Assembly: GCF_900103985.1 (NCBI RefSeq) | Contig: NZ_FNIE01000010.1 | Coordinates: forward strand, 124,001-188,000 | DNA: 64,000 nt | Source: Actinacidiphila guanduensis | GTDB lineage: Bacteria > Actinomycetota > Actinomycetes > Streptomycetales > Streptomycetaceae | Direction: 5' to 3' | Shown here: positions 56,028-64,000 of the stretch, piece after piece | Position numbering within the stretch: position 1 is the first letter of the stretch | How the letters are laid out: each line of letters begins with the position of its first letter | Position numbers and translations under genes: made by a program | Notes under the pieces: generated by a model | Told to the model about the DNA's origin: nothing | What the model saw: the letters and a program-made list of their open reading frames with translations, nothing else | Databases searched by the model: none

Positions 56028-57635
56028 ATGCGGCTGCGCGCACTGCTGGAGACCGACGCCCTCGGGCTGCGGCTGCTCGGCGGCGAGGACGAACTGGACC
56101 GCACCGTGCGCGGCGTGACCACCACCGACCTGCGCGACCCCGGCCGCTACCTCAGCGGCGGCGAACTGGTGCTCACCGGCCTCGCCTGGCGCCGCACGCC
56201 CGCCGACTCCGAGCCCTTCGTCCGGGTGCTGGCTGCCGCGGGGGTGGCCGCGCTCGGCGCCGGCGAGGCGGACCTGGGCGCCGTCCCGCGCGACGTGGTG
56301 GACGCCTGCGCGCGGCACCGGCTGCCGCTGTTCGCCGTGGACGAGCGGGTCGCCTTCTCCACCATCACCGAGTACGTGCTGCGGCAGGTCTCCGGCGAGC
56401 GGGCCGGCGACCTGGCCGCCGTGGTCGAGCGGCACCGCCGGCTGATGTCCGCCGGCCCCGGCGGACCCGGCGCCGTGCTCGACCTGCTCGCCGGCGACCT
56501 CGACCTGCGGGCCTGGGTGCTCTCCTCCACCGGCCGGGAGATCGCGGGCGCGGGCGGCACGCTGCCCGCTCCGGTGCGCGGCGAACTGGCCGGCGCCCAG
56601 CAGGCCGCCCGCCGCACCGGCCGCCCCGGCCCGTACCGGGTGGCCGCCCAGGGCGGGCGCACGTACTCGAACTTCCCTGTGCGCGGCGGCGAGGCGGACG
56701 CGGACCTGCGGGCGTCCGTGCTCTCCGACTGGTTCCTCGCGGTGGAGGCCGACGCCGGCGACTGGCCGGCGCAGCGGCTCGACCTGCTGCGGGGCGTGGC
56801 CCAGCTGATCGCGGTGGAGCGCGAACGGCGGGAGGCGGCCCGCGCGGTGCGGCGGCGGCTGGCCGCGGAGGTCTTCGAGCTGGTCGGGACCGGCGCGCCG
56901 GCCGCCGAGATCGGGGCGCGGCTGCGGGCCGCGGTGCCGGTGCTGGTGCCGGGCGCGGGCGCGCCGCACTGGCAGGTCGTGGTGGCGCGGGTGGACTGGT
57001 CGGGCGGCGAGGTGCCGCCGGGCCCGCCGGCCCGCGCCCTGCTGGAGGAACTGCTCGCCGACCCCTCGGACCGGGTGGCGGTCACGGTCGTGGACGACGA
57101 GGCGATGGCGCTGGTGCCGCTCGCCGAGGACGGCGGCCGGGCGCTGCGGGCGGAGCGGCTGCTGGAGGCGGTACGCGGGCCGCTGACCCGCGGGCTCGGC
57201 GACGACGGGCGGCTGACGGTGGGGATCAGCGCGGCGGTGGACTCCGCCGAGGGGCTGCGCGGCGCGCTGGAGGAGGCCCGGCACGCCCGCCGGGTGGCCG
57301 CCGCGCGCCCCGGCCGGGTCTGCGCGGCCGGTCACGACGAGCTGGCCTCGCACGTCCTGCTGCTGCCCTTCGTGCCCGACGACGTCCGCCGCGCCTTCAC
57401 CGCCCGGCTGCTGGACCCGCTGCGGGCCTACGACCAGCGGCACCGGGCCGACCTGATCCCCACCCTGGAGGCATTCCTGGAGTGCGACGGCTCCTGGACC
57501 CGCTGCGCCAACCGCCTCCACCTGCACGTCAACACCCTGCGCTACCGCGTCGGCCGCATCGAGCAGCTCACCGGCCGCGACCTGTCCCGCCTTGAGGACA
57601 AGCTCGACTTCTTCCTGGCCCTGCGCATGAGCTGA
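56028..57635 (+). CDS. PucR-family transcriptional regulator
   Basis: The 535-residue protein has the purine catabolism PucR-like N-terminal domain (RALLETDALGLRLLGGEDELDRTVRGVTTTDLRDPGRYLSGGELVLTG, residues 4-50) and a C-terminal PucR helix-turn-helix (CDGSWTRCANRLHLHVNTLRYRVGRIEQLTGRDL). PucR-type proteins sense purine or ureide status and activate degradation genes. It is divergent from the xdh operon, its likely target. The ATG at 56028 lies after GAAGGCGAGA; the frame is open upstream but that region overlaps the opposite gene's promoter. Confidence 0.9.
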   Translation: MRLRALLETDALGLRLLGGEDELDRTVRGVTTTDLRDPGRYLSGGELVLTGLAWRRTPADSEPFVRVLAAAGVAALGAGEADLGAVPRDVVDACARHRLPLFAVDERVAFSTITEYVLRQVSGERAGDLAAVVERHRRLMSAGPGGPGAVLDLLAGDLDLRAWVLSSTGREIAGAGGTLPAPVRGELAGAQQAARRTGRPGPYRVAAQGGRTYSNFPVRGGEADADLRASVLSDWFLAVEADAGDWPAQRLDLLRGVAQLIAVERERREAARAVRRRLAAEVFELVGTGAPAAEIGARLRAAVPVLVPGAGAPHWQVVVARVDWSGGEVPPGPPARALLEELLADPSDRVAVTVVDDEAMALVPLAEDGGRALRAERLLEAVRGPLTRGLGDDGRLTVGISAAVDSAEGLRGALEEARHARRVAAARPGRVCAAGHDELASHVLLLPFVPDDVRRAFTARLLDPLRAYDQRHRADLIPTLEAFLECDGSWTRCANRLHLHVNTLRYRVGRIEQLTGRDLSRLEDKLDFFLALRMS

Positions 57636-57813
57636 TGCCGGTCCCCGCCCGGAACGGAGCGGCAGCCGCTCACGGGGCACCCCGGTGGGCAGCGCGACAG
57701 GCAGGCGGGCCGCAAACGGCGGGCGGGCGCTGACCGGGCGGGCCGGTCACGGCCCGGCGGGCGTTGCCGGCACGGACGGCCGGGCCGGTCGGGCGAGGTG
57801 AGGTGGGGGGTTC

Positions 57814-58566
57814 TCAGGCGTCCGGTGCCGGGGTCAGCCAGGTGGGCACTCCGCCCAGGAGGGTGTGGAGGCGAATCGCCTCGGCGCGCAGCCGCGCCGC
57901 TTCCTCCGGGTCGGCGGCGACCTCGGCGCAGGAGAGCAGCGCGGGGGCGGTGCCGACGAGGTGGCCGAGTCCGACGCGGATGCGCAGGGACTCGCCGTAC
58001 CCGTGGCGCGCCTCGGCGAGGTCGCCCTCGGCGGCGGCCAGGCCCGCCAGGTGGCGCCAGGTGAAGGAGGTCAGGAAGGCGTCGCCGTGGGCGACGGCGC
58101 CGGCGTGCGCCCTGCGGTAGGCCGCGCGGGCCGCCGCCGGGTCCGCGGCGATGTTCTCGGCGACCAGGCCGCGGCGGAAGTCCAGCAGCGGGCGGCCGGG
58201 CGAGCCGGGCCCGAGCAGCGCGGCGCTGCGCCCGAAGGCGGCACTGGCCTCGTCCGCGCGGTCGTGGACGGCGAAGACGGTCGCCCCGTAGGCGAGGTAG
58301 CCGCGTTCGGAGGCGGCCCCGCCGCGCTCCTCGTCGCTGTGCGCGACCGCCTCGGCCGTACGCAGCGCGTCCTCGGCCTCGGCCCACCCCGCGACGTGGT
58401 AGAAGCACGACTCGACCAGCAGCTCCGCCCGCAGCAGCGCGGCACCGGCGTCCTCGGCGCAGAAGGGCGCGAGCAGGGCCGCCGCCTCCGCCCAGCAGCC
58501 ACGGGCCCGCAGCCGCCACACGTCCGGTACTCCGACCACCGATTCCGACAAGGCGGTATCCGTCAC
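57814..58566 (-). CDS. TPR-like repeat protein
   Basis: The 250-residue protein is almost entirely helical Ala/Leu/Arg-rich sequence with repeat-like spacing (for example GCWAEAAALLAPFC, GWAEAEDALRTAEAVAHSD, DPAAARAAYRRAHAGAVAHGD and GDLAEARHGYGESLRIRVGLG), the pattern of tetratricopeptide repeats. It probably mediates protein interactions; no enzymatic motif is seen. The gene is convergent with pucR across a 178-bp gap and divergent from the FhuF-like gene. Confidence 0.75.
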   Translation of the reverse strand: MTDTALSESVVGVPDVWRLRARGCWAEAAALLAPFCAEDAGAALLRAELLVESCFYHVAGWAEAEDALRTAEAVAHSDEERGGAASERGYLAYGATVFAVHDRADEASAAFGRSAALLGPGSPGRPLLDFRRGLVAENIAADPAAARAAYRRAHAGAVAHGDAFLTSFTWRHLAGLAAAEGDLAEARHGYGESLRIRVGLGHLVGTAPALLSCAEVAADPEEAARLRAEAIRLHTLLGGVPTWLTPAPDA

Positions 58567-58924
58567 GGCATCTCCCCAAGCGCGTCATCGAGCCAGTGCG
58601 AGCGGTGCAGTGCGAGAGCAGCGCGAGCGGGGCGCACAGAGGGCCGGCCCGCGTGCGTTACGGGTGCAGTGGCGGAAGTCCAGCACGGCCGGGGGCCCCG
58701 CGCCAAGGGGTCGGAGATCAGTTCTTGTGAACGGGATCACTTTCACGAGCGGGCAAGCGGCTCCCCGGCCGTCACGGCACCGCTGCCCACCGGCCACGCA
58801 GTGTTCCGCCCGCGGTCGGCGGCGGCCCGCGAGGGACCAGGTGGCGCGCACCGGGCCGAATCACCCGGCCGGCCTACCGCGGTCGAGCCGAACGCGAGCA
58901 GGGGCCGCTAAGGTAAGGCTTACC
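58567..58924. other. 358-bp divergent region upstream of the FhuF-like gene
   Basis: No convincing gene. It contains GTTCTTGTGAAC (58721-58732), a 12-bp inverted repeat flanked by GATC on both sides. It also holds the promoters for the TPR gene (minus) and FhuF-like gene (plus), with the iron box at the right edge. Confidence 0.6.
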
Positions 58925-58927
58925 ATG
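58909..58927 (+). promoter_or_regulatory. iron box overlapping the FhuF-like start codon
   Basis: TAAGGTAAGGCTTACCATG matches the actinobacterial DmdR/IdeR iron box TTAGGTTAGGCTCACCTAA at 13 of 19 positions, including the core AGG and ACC half-sites. It covers the ATG at 58925, so the repressor would block initiation and the message may be leaderless. Confidence 0.75.
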
Positions 58928-59713
58928 CCAGCGATTGCGACGTCCTACGCCCGCCTGTCCGCCGTGCTGCCCTCCGCGCACGTCAGCGCCGGTCCCCCGC
59001 GCCGGGGGCGCGGCTGGCTGGGCGCGGCCGAACTCGCCGCGGGCGGCCCGGCGGTGGAGGCGTACGTCGCGGCGAACGCGAAGCAGCTGGGCGGCGGCCG
59101 CGGCGCCGAGGTGCGGACCGACGTCGCGGCCACCCTCGCCCTGCACCGCTATCTGTGGCCGGCCGCGCTGCTGTTCACGGTGCCGTGGTTCCTGTCCCGC
59201 CGGGTGCCCCGACTGCCGGTCGGCGACGTGTCGTTCCACACCACCACCGGGCGGATGACCGTACGGATGCGGGAGTTCGCCTGCCTGCCGGAGGACCCGG
59301 CCGCCGCACTGCCCGGCGCGCGGGTCGTGGCGTCGCCGGACGAACTGCGGGCCGAGGTCCGGGCGGCGGTCGCCGAGCACGCGACCCCCCTGCTGGCCGG
59401 ATTCGCCCCCTTGCTGCGCCGCGGGCCGCGTGCCCTGTGGGGTCTGGTCACCGACGAGATCGCCGAGGGCCTCTCCTACGTCGCGGAGTTGCTCGGCGAG
59501 CGGGACCGTGCGGTCGCCGAACTCGGCCTGCTGCTGCCGGGCGGGACGAAACCACTGGCCGGCGGCGCGCACTTCAGGCACGGACCTGACGGAGTGTCAC
59601 GCACCCGTGAGACCTGCTGCCTCTACTACACCATCGACCCCGCCGGTATCTGCTCCGGCTGCCCGCGCGCGTGCGAACGCCCCCGAATCGGACACCCGGC
59701 GAACGCGGCCTGA
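58925..59713 (+). CDS. FhuF-like ferric-siderophore reductase
   Basis: This 262-residue protein ends in a cysteine set CC-x10-C-x2-C (CCLYYTIDPAGICSGCPRAC, residues about 233-252), the 2Fe-2S site of FhuF-type reductases that release iron from hydroxamate siderophores. The remainder has the helical N-terminal domain expected of the family. The ATG at 58925 lies within the iron box, with no separate ribosome-binding site. Iron-controlled expression is inferred from the box. No siderophore uptake genes are next to it. Confidence 0.88.
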   Translation: MPAIATSYARLSAVLPSAHVSAGPPRRGRGWLGAAELAAGGPAVEAYVAANAKQLGGGRGAEVRTDVAATLALHRYLWPAALLFTVPWFLSRRVPRLPVGDVSFHTTTGRMTVRMREFACLPEDPAAALPGARVVASPDELRAEVRAAVAEHATPLLAGFAPLLRRGPRALWGLVTDEIAEGLSYVAELLGERDRAVAELGLLLPGGTKPLAGGAHFRHGPDGVSRTRETCCLYYTIDPAGICSGCPRACERPRIGHPANAA

Positions 59714-59903
59714 CCGACCGCGCTACGATCTCGCTCAACTCGACTGTTCTGGTACGAGAGTTCGAGCACCCGGGGACCCGTACGCGTGCTCTTGTGCCGG
59801 AAAGTCGGCGAAATGTCTGCGCCCACCCGTGCTCTTCGCAATGATGTCGCTCGTGAGCCGTCCCGCGGCCCGAGCGCGACGGAAGCGACCCGAGGATTCG
59901 TAC

Positions 59904-60974
59904 ATGAGACTTACCGGAATATCGCTGAGCTGGACGATCTCGGGCGTGGTCGGCCTGTTCGTCCTCGCGGCCTGCGTGTACGTCGTCCGCAGCCGGCACG
60001 CGGGCGACAGCGGCCAGACCGACTCCTGGGAGCGCAGCGAGGAGCGGCGGCGGCGCAAGGAGGCCATCTACGGCAGCGCCTCCTACGTCCTGCTGTTCTG
60101 CTGCGCCGCGGTGGCGGCCGCCCTGTCCTTCCACGGGCTGGTGGGATTCGGCCAGCAGAACCTCGGCCTGACCAACGGCTGGGAGTACCTGGTGCCCTTC
60201 GGCCTGGACGGCGCGGCGATGTTCTGCTCGGTGCTCGCCGTGCGCGAGGCCAGCCACGGTGACGCCGCGCTCGGCTCGCGCATGCTGGTGTGGCTGTTCG
60301 CGGGCGCCGCGGCCTGGTTCAACTGGGTGCACGCGCCGCGCGGGGTGGACCACGCCGGCGCCCCGCAGTTCTTCGCCGGCATGTCGCTGTCGGCCGCGGT
60401 GCTCTTCGACCGCGCGCTGAAGCAGACCCGCCGGGCGGCGCTGCGCGAGCAGGGCCTGGTGCCCCGCCCGCTGCCGCAGATCCGCATGGTCCGCTGGCTG
60501 CGGGCGCCCCGCGAGACCTTCGCCGCCTGGTCGCTGATGCTGCTGGAGGGCGTGCGCTCGCTGGACGAGGCGGTCGAGGAGGTCCGCGAGGACAAGCGGC
60601 AGCGCGAGCAGCGCGAACTGCGCCGCCGCGACCACGACCGCATGGAGCGGGCGAAGATCAAGGCGCTGGCCCGTCAGAACCGCACCTGGCCGCGCGGCGG
60701 CCGGGGCGGGCGCCAGGTGGAGCTGCCCGCGGCAAGCGGCGCAGGCGGTGGGCAGCCCGCATCGGAGCCTGCCATAGCGGCCGAACTCCCGGCCGGTGAA
60801 CTGCCGGTGCGCCAGCGGCCCGCCCTCCAGCCGGTCCGCGAGGAGGCCGCCCCGGCGACGCCGTCGGCCGCCGCGCCGACGATCGACCTCACGGCCGAGG
60901 ACGACACGATGACGCTGCCCCGCCTGGACTCCCTGGAGCGCAAACTCCAGGACCTGGAGCGGCAGTTCGGCTGA
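59904..60974 (+). CDS. DUF2637 membrane protein
   Basis: This 356-residue protein has four or five hydrophobic segments: ISGVVGLFVLAACVYVV, the DUF2637 core YVLLFCCAAVAAALSFHGLVGF and EYLVPFGLDGAAMFCSVLAV, and MLVWLFAGAAAWFNWVHAP. An acidic/basic C-terminal tail ends in LDSLERKLQDLERQFG, a short coiled coil. DUF2637 proteins are common in Streptomyces chromosomes and plasmids with unknown function. The ATG at 59904 follows GAGG at 8 bp; upstream in-frame ATGs exist. It converges on the ATPase gene. Confidence 0.82.
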   Translation: MRLTGISLSWTISGVVGLFVLAACVYVVRSRHAGDSGQTDSWERSEERRRRKEAIYGSASYVLLFCCAAVAAALSFHGLVGFGQQNLGLTNGWEYLVPFGLDGAAMFCSVLAVREASHGDAALGSRMLVWLFAGAAAWFNWVHAPRGVDHAGAPQFFAGMSLSAAVLFDRALKQTRRAALREQGLVPRPLPQIRMVRWLRAPRETFAAWSLMLLEGVRSLDEAVEEVREDKRQREQRELRRRDHDRMERAKIKALARQNRTWPRGGRGGRQVELPAASGAGGGQPASEPAIAAELPAGELPVRQRPALQPVREEAAPATPSAAAPTIDLTAEDDTMTLPRLDSLERKLQDLERQFG

Positions 60975-61049
60975 CCGGCACAGCTCCGGACGGCAAGGCG
61001 GCGGCCCGCTGAGGCTGTTGGCGGCCGTCGGCGCGCTGCCGGCGCGCGA

Positions 61050-61080
61050 GCGGCGTGATCCCCCCGCGGGGTCACGCCGC
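61050..61080. terminator. bidirectional terminator between convergent genes
   Basis: GCGGCGTGA (61050-61058) pairs with TCACGCCGC (61072-61080), with additional CCCC/GGGG pairing inside. The right arm includes the stop codon of the minus-strand ATPase gene. It is well placed to end both transcripts. Confidence 0.8.
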
Positions 61081-61461
61081 TTGTGTGTCCAGCTCGAACC
61101 ACACCGCCTTCCCGGCGTGACAGGGCCGCACCCCCCAGTCGTCGGCGAGCGCCTCCACCAGCATCAGCCCCCGGCCCGAGGTGGCGTGGTCGCCCGCCCG
61201 CCGCGCCGGGCGCGGGGCGGGCGGCTGCGCGAAGCCGTCGCGCACCTCGACCCGCAGCCTGCGCCGCGGGTGGGGGGAGAGCGTCGCGGTGACCACGGCG
61301 CCGCCCCGGGTGTGCTGCAGCGCGTTGGTGAGGAGTTCGGTAGCCAGCAGTTCCGTCGTATCCACCAGTGCCGGTACGCCCCACTGCCGCAGGCGCTCCC
61401 GAAGGAGCCTGCGGGTCTCGGCCACGGCGGGCAGATCCGCCCGCCGCACCGCGTACCGCAA
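61072..61461 (-). CDS. HATPase_c anti-sigma-factor-like ATP-binding protein
   Basis: This 129-residue protein has the Bergerat fold N-box TELLATELLTNALQH (residues 35-49), then DGFAQPP and GRGLMLVEALADDWGV as the G1/G2 boxes. It matches the SpoIIAB/RsbW-like single-domain regulators abundant in Streptomyces, which bind an anti-anti-sigma factor or sigma factor. The start is a TTG at 61461 after ACGGGG, because no ATG or GTG is in frame after the upstream stop; this is less certain than the family assignment. Confidence 0.82.
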   Translation of the reverse strand: MRYAVRRADLPAVAETRRLLRERLRQWGVPALVDTTELLATELLTNALQHTRGGAVVTATLSPHPRRRLRVEVRDGFAQPPAPRPARRAGDHATSGRGLMLVEALADDWGVRPCHAGKAVWFELDTQAA

Positions 61462-61764
61462 CCGGTGCCCCGTGATGTCCGTCTGCTTCCCCCGATCTGG
61501 TCCAAGCCGTATCCCCTGTGGTCAGTCATGCCCCAGTGGTGACACGTCCAGTCATCCGACCGTTTGACAGGGCCTTGACGACTTTGACGGAACCAGCCAA
61601 CTGCCCTTCAAGGCGCGGCCATACGTCCGATGTATAGCGGTTTCCCGGCGACGAGAGCCCTTGACACTCCCCTTCCCTGCCGCCACTGTGTGGCCCACTC
61701 ATCCCGTACGTCTCGTGGATGACGCCGCCTGTGTCGTGATAATCCCGTCGCCTCGGGAGGGGCC

Positions 61765-64000
61765 GTGTCCTCACCGCACCGTCTTGTCGGACGTCTCCGA
61801 ATGGTCCGACCACCCAATGTGCTGGTTCTCGTCGCCGCGTCCACACTCGCGGCCGGCTTACTCGTTCCCGCCGTCTCGCAGCCGGCCGCCGCGGCCACCG
61901 CGACCACCGCGTGGCAGAACGGCGCCTTCCACGTTGACACCCCGAACGTGGTGCGCCGCTCCGACATCGTGCTCGGCCGGGCCAACACGCAGGCCGCGCA
62001 GTCCCTTCCGCTCGGCAACGGCTCGCTGGGCGTGGCCGCGTGGGCGGCCGGCGGCTTCACCGCCCAGCTCAACCGGGCCGACACCCTGCCCGGCCGCAAG
62101 TCGCCCGGTCAGGTGCAGATCCCCGGCCTCGGCAAGCTCACCGGCGCCGCCGACTTCAAAGGCAGCCTGGACCTCTACACAGGCGTGCTCAACGAGTCCG
62201 GCGGCGGCATGACGCTCAAGGCCTGGGTGTCGGCGACCAAGGACGAGCTGGTGGTGGACGTCACCGGCGCGGATCCGAACACGGCGCAGTCCGCCACCGT
62301 CGGTCTGTGGTCCGGGCGCAGCCCGCAGGCGGCCGCCTCCGGCGCGATCGGCACGCTCGCCGAGACCTGGGTGGACAACCAGGAGGCGGGCTCCTCGGGC
62401 CGCACCTTCGGCTCACTGGCCGCCCTGACGGCGGGCGGCCGCAATGTGACGGCCCAGGTGGTCAACAGCACCCAGGTGAAGGTGAACTTCACGCCGAACA
62501 CCGACGGTTCGTTCCGGGTGGTCGTGGGCGCGCCCACCTGGACCGGCGGCAACGCCGGCAGCACCGCCTCCTCCCTGCTCGGCTCCGACGCCACCGCGGC
62601 GGAGTCCTCGCTGCTGTCCTCGCAGCAGTCCTGGTGGGCGAACTACTGGGCGAACAGCGGCCTGCTGGAGGCCAACTCCAGTGACGGCCAGGCAAGTTAC
62701 GTGGAGTCGCTGCGGACGATCTACCTGTTCATGGAGGCCGCCTCGATGCGCGGCACCATCCCGGGCAGCCAGGCCGGGGTCGCCGACATGTTCAACTTCG
62801 GCCAGGACCAGCAGGCATGGACGCCCTCGGCGACCTGGCTGTGGAACCTGCGCACGCAGATCTCGGCCAACATGAGCAGCGGCAACTTCGCCCTGAACAC
62901 CCCGATCTTCAACCTCTACCAGGACAACCTGGCGGCGATCGAGGCGTGGACGAAGCAGCAGATGGGCGGCCTGCCCGGCGCATGCGTGCCGGAGGTCATG
63001 CGCTTCAACGGCAACGGCGGCGACCCCGGCGCGGGCGCCAACGCGGCCTGCAGCGAGCCCGGCAGCCCCAACTGGAACGCCCTGGACATCACTTCGGGCG
63101 CCGAGATCAGCCTCTACGTCTGGCAGCAGTACCAGGACACCGGTGACCTGGACTTCCTGCGCCACTACTACCCGCTGATGCGCGACTCGGCGACCTTCCT
63201 GCTCGCCTACCAGAAGGTCGGCTCCGACGGGAAACTGCACGCGGTGGCCAACGCGCACGAGACGCAGTGGGCGGTGCAGGACCCGACCACCGACCTGGCC
63301 GCCGACGCCGCACTTTTCCCCGTGGTGGTGCAGGCCGCCCAGCTGCTCGGCACCGACACCTCGCTGCAGTCCCAACTGACCACGGCCGAGGGCCAGATAC
63401 CGCCGTGGGCGCGCACCGACTACGGCCGCACCCAGGTGCTGGCGCCGTCGGCCGACTCCTCCAACAACGACATCATCGCGTACTCGTACCAGCCGACCGC
63501 GCAGATCAGGAACGGCGAGAACATCGACCTCGAACCGGTGTGGCCGTACGACCTGATCACCGACGACCCGGGGCCGCTGCACGACCTGGCGGTGCGCAGC
63601 TACAACCACCGGGCCTTCACCGGCGGCAACGACTGGAGCATGGACGCGATCGACGCGGCCCGGCTGGGCATGGCGAGCGAGGTCGCCGCGAAGCTGGTGT
63701 CGATCACGCAGAGCCACCAGGTGTACATCAACGGCCTCGCGGACCTGGGCAACACGGTCGGCACCGAGGGCTACATCGAGCAGATGTCGGGCGTCGCCAC
63801 CGCGATGGACGAGGCGCTGGTGCAGGACTACGACGGCACCCTGCGGATCGCCCCCGCCTGGCCGAGCACCTGGGACGCCAGCGGCACGGTCTCGGTGCAG
63901 GGCAACACCAAGGTGGACGTCCAGGTCCAGGGCGGCACCCCGGTCACGGTCGCCATCCAGGCCGGCTCCACACGCACCATGAAGGTCCGCAACCCCTGGC
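61765..64000 (+). CDS. secreted GH95-like glycoside hydrolase, 3' end beyond window
   Basis: The open frame continues to the window edge (about 745 residues). It begins with a basic n-region and a hydrophobic stretch (VLVLVAASTLAAGLLVPAVS) followed by AAA, a Sec-type signal peptide. The catalytic region has NLYQDNLAAIEAWTKQQ, an alpha/alpha barrel segment, and the end AWPSTWDASGTVSVQGNTKVDVQ resembles GH95 alpha-L-fucosidase/DUF5703-like C-terminal domains. The GTG at 61765 follows CGGGAGG; an ATG at 61801 is the alternative. TTA at 61858-61860 encodes Leu in the signal peptide, implying bldA dependence. The substrate is inferred only. Confidence 0.8.
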   Translation, partial: MSSPHRLVGRLRMVRPPNVLVLVAASTLAAGLLVPAVSQPAAAATATTAWQNGAFHVDTPNVVRRSDIVLGRANTQAAQSLPLGNGSLGVAAWAAGGFTAQLNRADTLPGRKSPGQVQIPGLGKLTGAADFKGSLDLYTGVLNESGGGMTLKAWVSATKDELVVDVTGADPNTAQSATVGLWSGRSPQAAASGAIGTLAETWVDNQEAGSSGRTFGSLAALTAGGRNVTAQVVNSTQVKVNFTPNTDGSFRVVVGAPTWTGGNAGSTASSLLGSDATAAESSLLSSQQSWWANYWANSGLLEANSSDGQASYVESLRTIYLFMEAASMRGTIPGSQAGVADMFNFGQDQQAWTPSATWLWNLRTQISANMSSGNFALNTPIFNLYQDNLAAIEAWTKQQMGGLPGACVPEVMRFNGNGGDPGAGANAACSEPGSPNWNALDITSGAEISLYVWQQYQDTGDLDFLRHYYPLMRDSATFLLAYQKVGSDGKLHAVANAHETQWAVQDPTTDLAADAALFPVVVQAAQLLGTDTSLQSQLTTAEGQIPPWARTDYGRTQVLAPSADSSNNDIIAYSYQPTAQIRNGENIDLEPVWPYDLITDDPGPLHDLAVRSYNHRAFTGGNDWSMDAIDAARLGMASEVAAKLVSITQSHQVYINGLADLGNTVGTEGYIEQMSGVATAMDEALVQDYDGTLRIAPAWPSTWDASGTVSVQGNTKVDVQVQGGTPVTVAIQAGSTRTMKVRNPW

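Overview
The window is a 64 kb stretch of a high-GC actinomycete chromosome, most likely Streptomyces or a close relative. This rests on near-uniform G/C at third codon positions, very rare TTA codons, a SARP regulator, DUF2637 and SAV_915-type proteins, an iron box of the actinobacterial DmdR/IdeR type, and the 'GGGGCGCGGGGAACTGCGCG' intergenic repeat typical of Streptomyces. I see no rRNA, tRNA, insertion sequence or CRISPR array.

Purine and glyoxylate metabolism frames the region. At the left are a MobA/MocA-like cytidylyltransferase, malate synthase aceB, and a minus-strand operon (OHCU decarboxylase, HIU hydrolase, uricase, 8-oxoguanine deaminase). At 29-34 kb are hydroxypyruvate isomerase, tartronate semialdehyde reductase and glyoxylate carboligase. 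At 49-58 kb are XdhC, an AzgA-like purine permease, the three xanthine dehydrogenase subunits and a divergent PucR regulator. Together these take purines to urate, allantoin and (through missing ureide steps) glyoxylate, then to malate or glycerate. Three glyoxylate genes share a TTCC-N7-GGAA-like palindrome in or beside the promoter, suggesting an AllR/IclR-type regulon. The uricase operon carries a different palindrome (TCAACA-N3-TGTTGA) over its -35.

Between these arms lies a RiPP biosynthetic cluster (11.6-28.6 kb). A 62-residue precursor ends in a 22-residue tail of which 21 residues are Ser, Thr or Cys. It converges on a nine-gene, tightly overlapping operon: SARP regulator, ocin-ThiF-like leader-binding protein, a first YcaO, SagB-type dehydrogenase, split LanB dehydratase (glutamylation and elimination proteins), an M50 protease fused to an ABC ATPase, an ABC permease and a second YcaO. 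The enzymes predict azole formation plus Ser/Thr dehydration. No separate pyridine-forming [4+2] enzyme is visible, so the product is more likely a linear azole/dehydroamino-acid peptide than a macrocyclic thiopeptide. This is the most novel system in the window.

The rest is accessory: two acyl-CoA synthetases with a divergent GAF-LuxR regulator; a FAD monooxygenase, a methyltransferase and a DHA2-type MFS exporter with two operator-like palindromes; a GntR/UTRA cassette; an ECF sigma factor fused through a membrane segment to an Asl1/GH128-like glycosidase; an FhuF-like iron reductase under an iron box; a DUF2637 protein; an anti-sigma-like ATPase; and a secreted GH95-like hydrolase that runs off the right edge. 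Two intergenic islands (38.6-39.05 and 48.6-49.15 kb) carry copies of the same repeat family.
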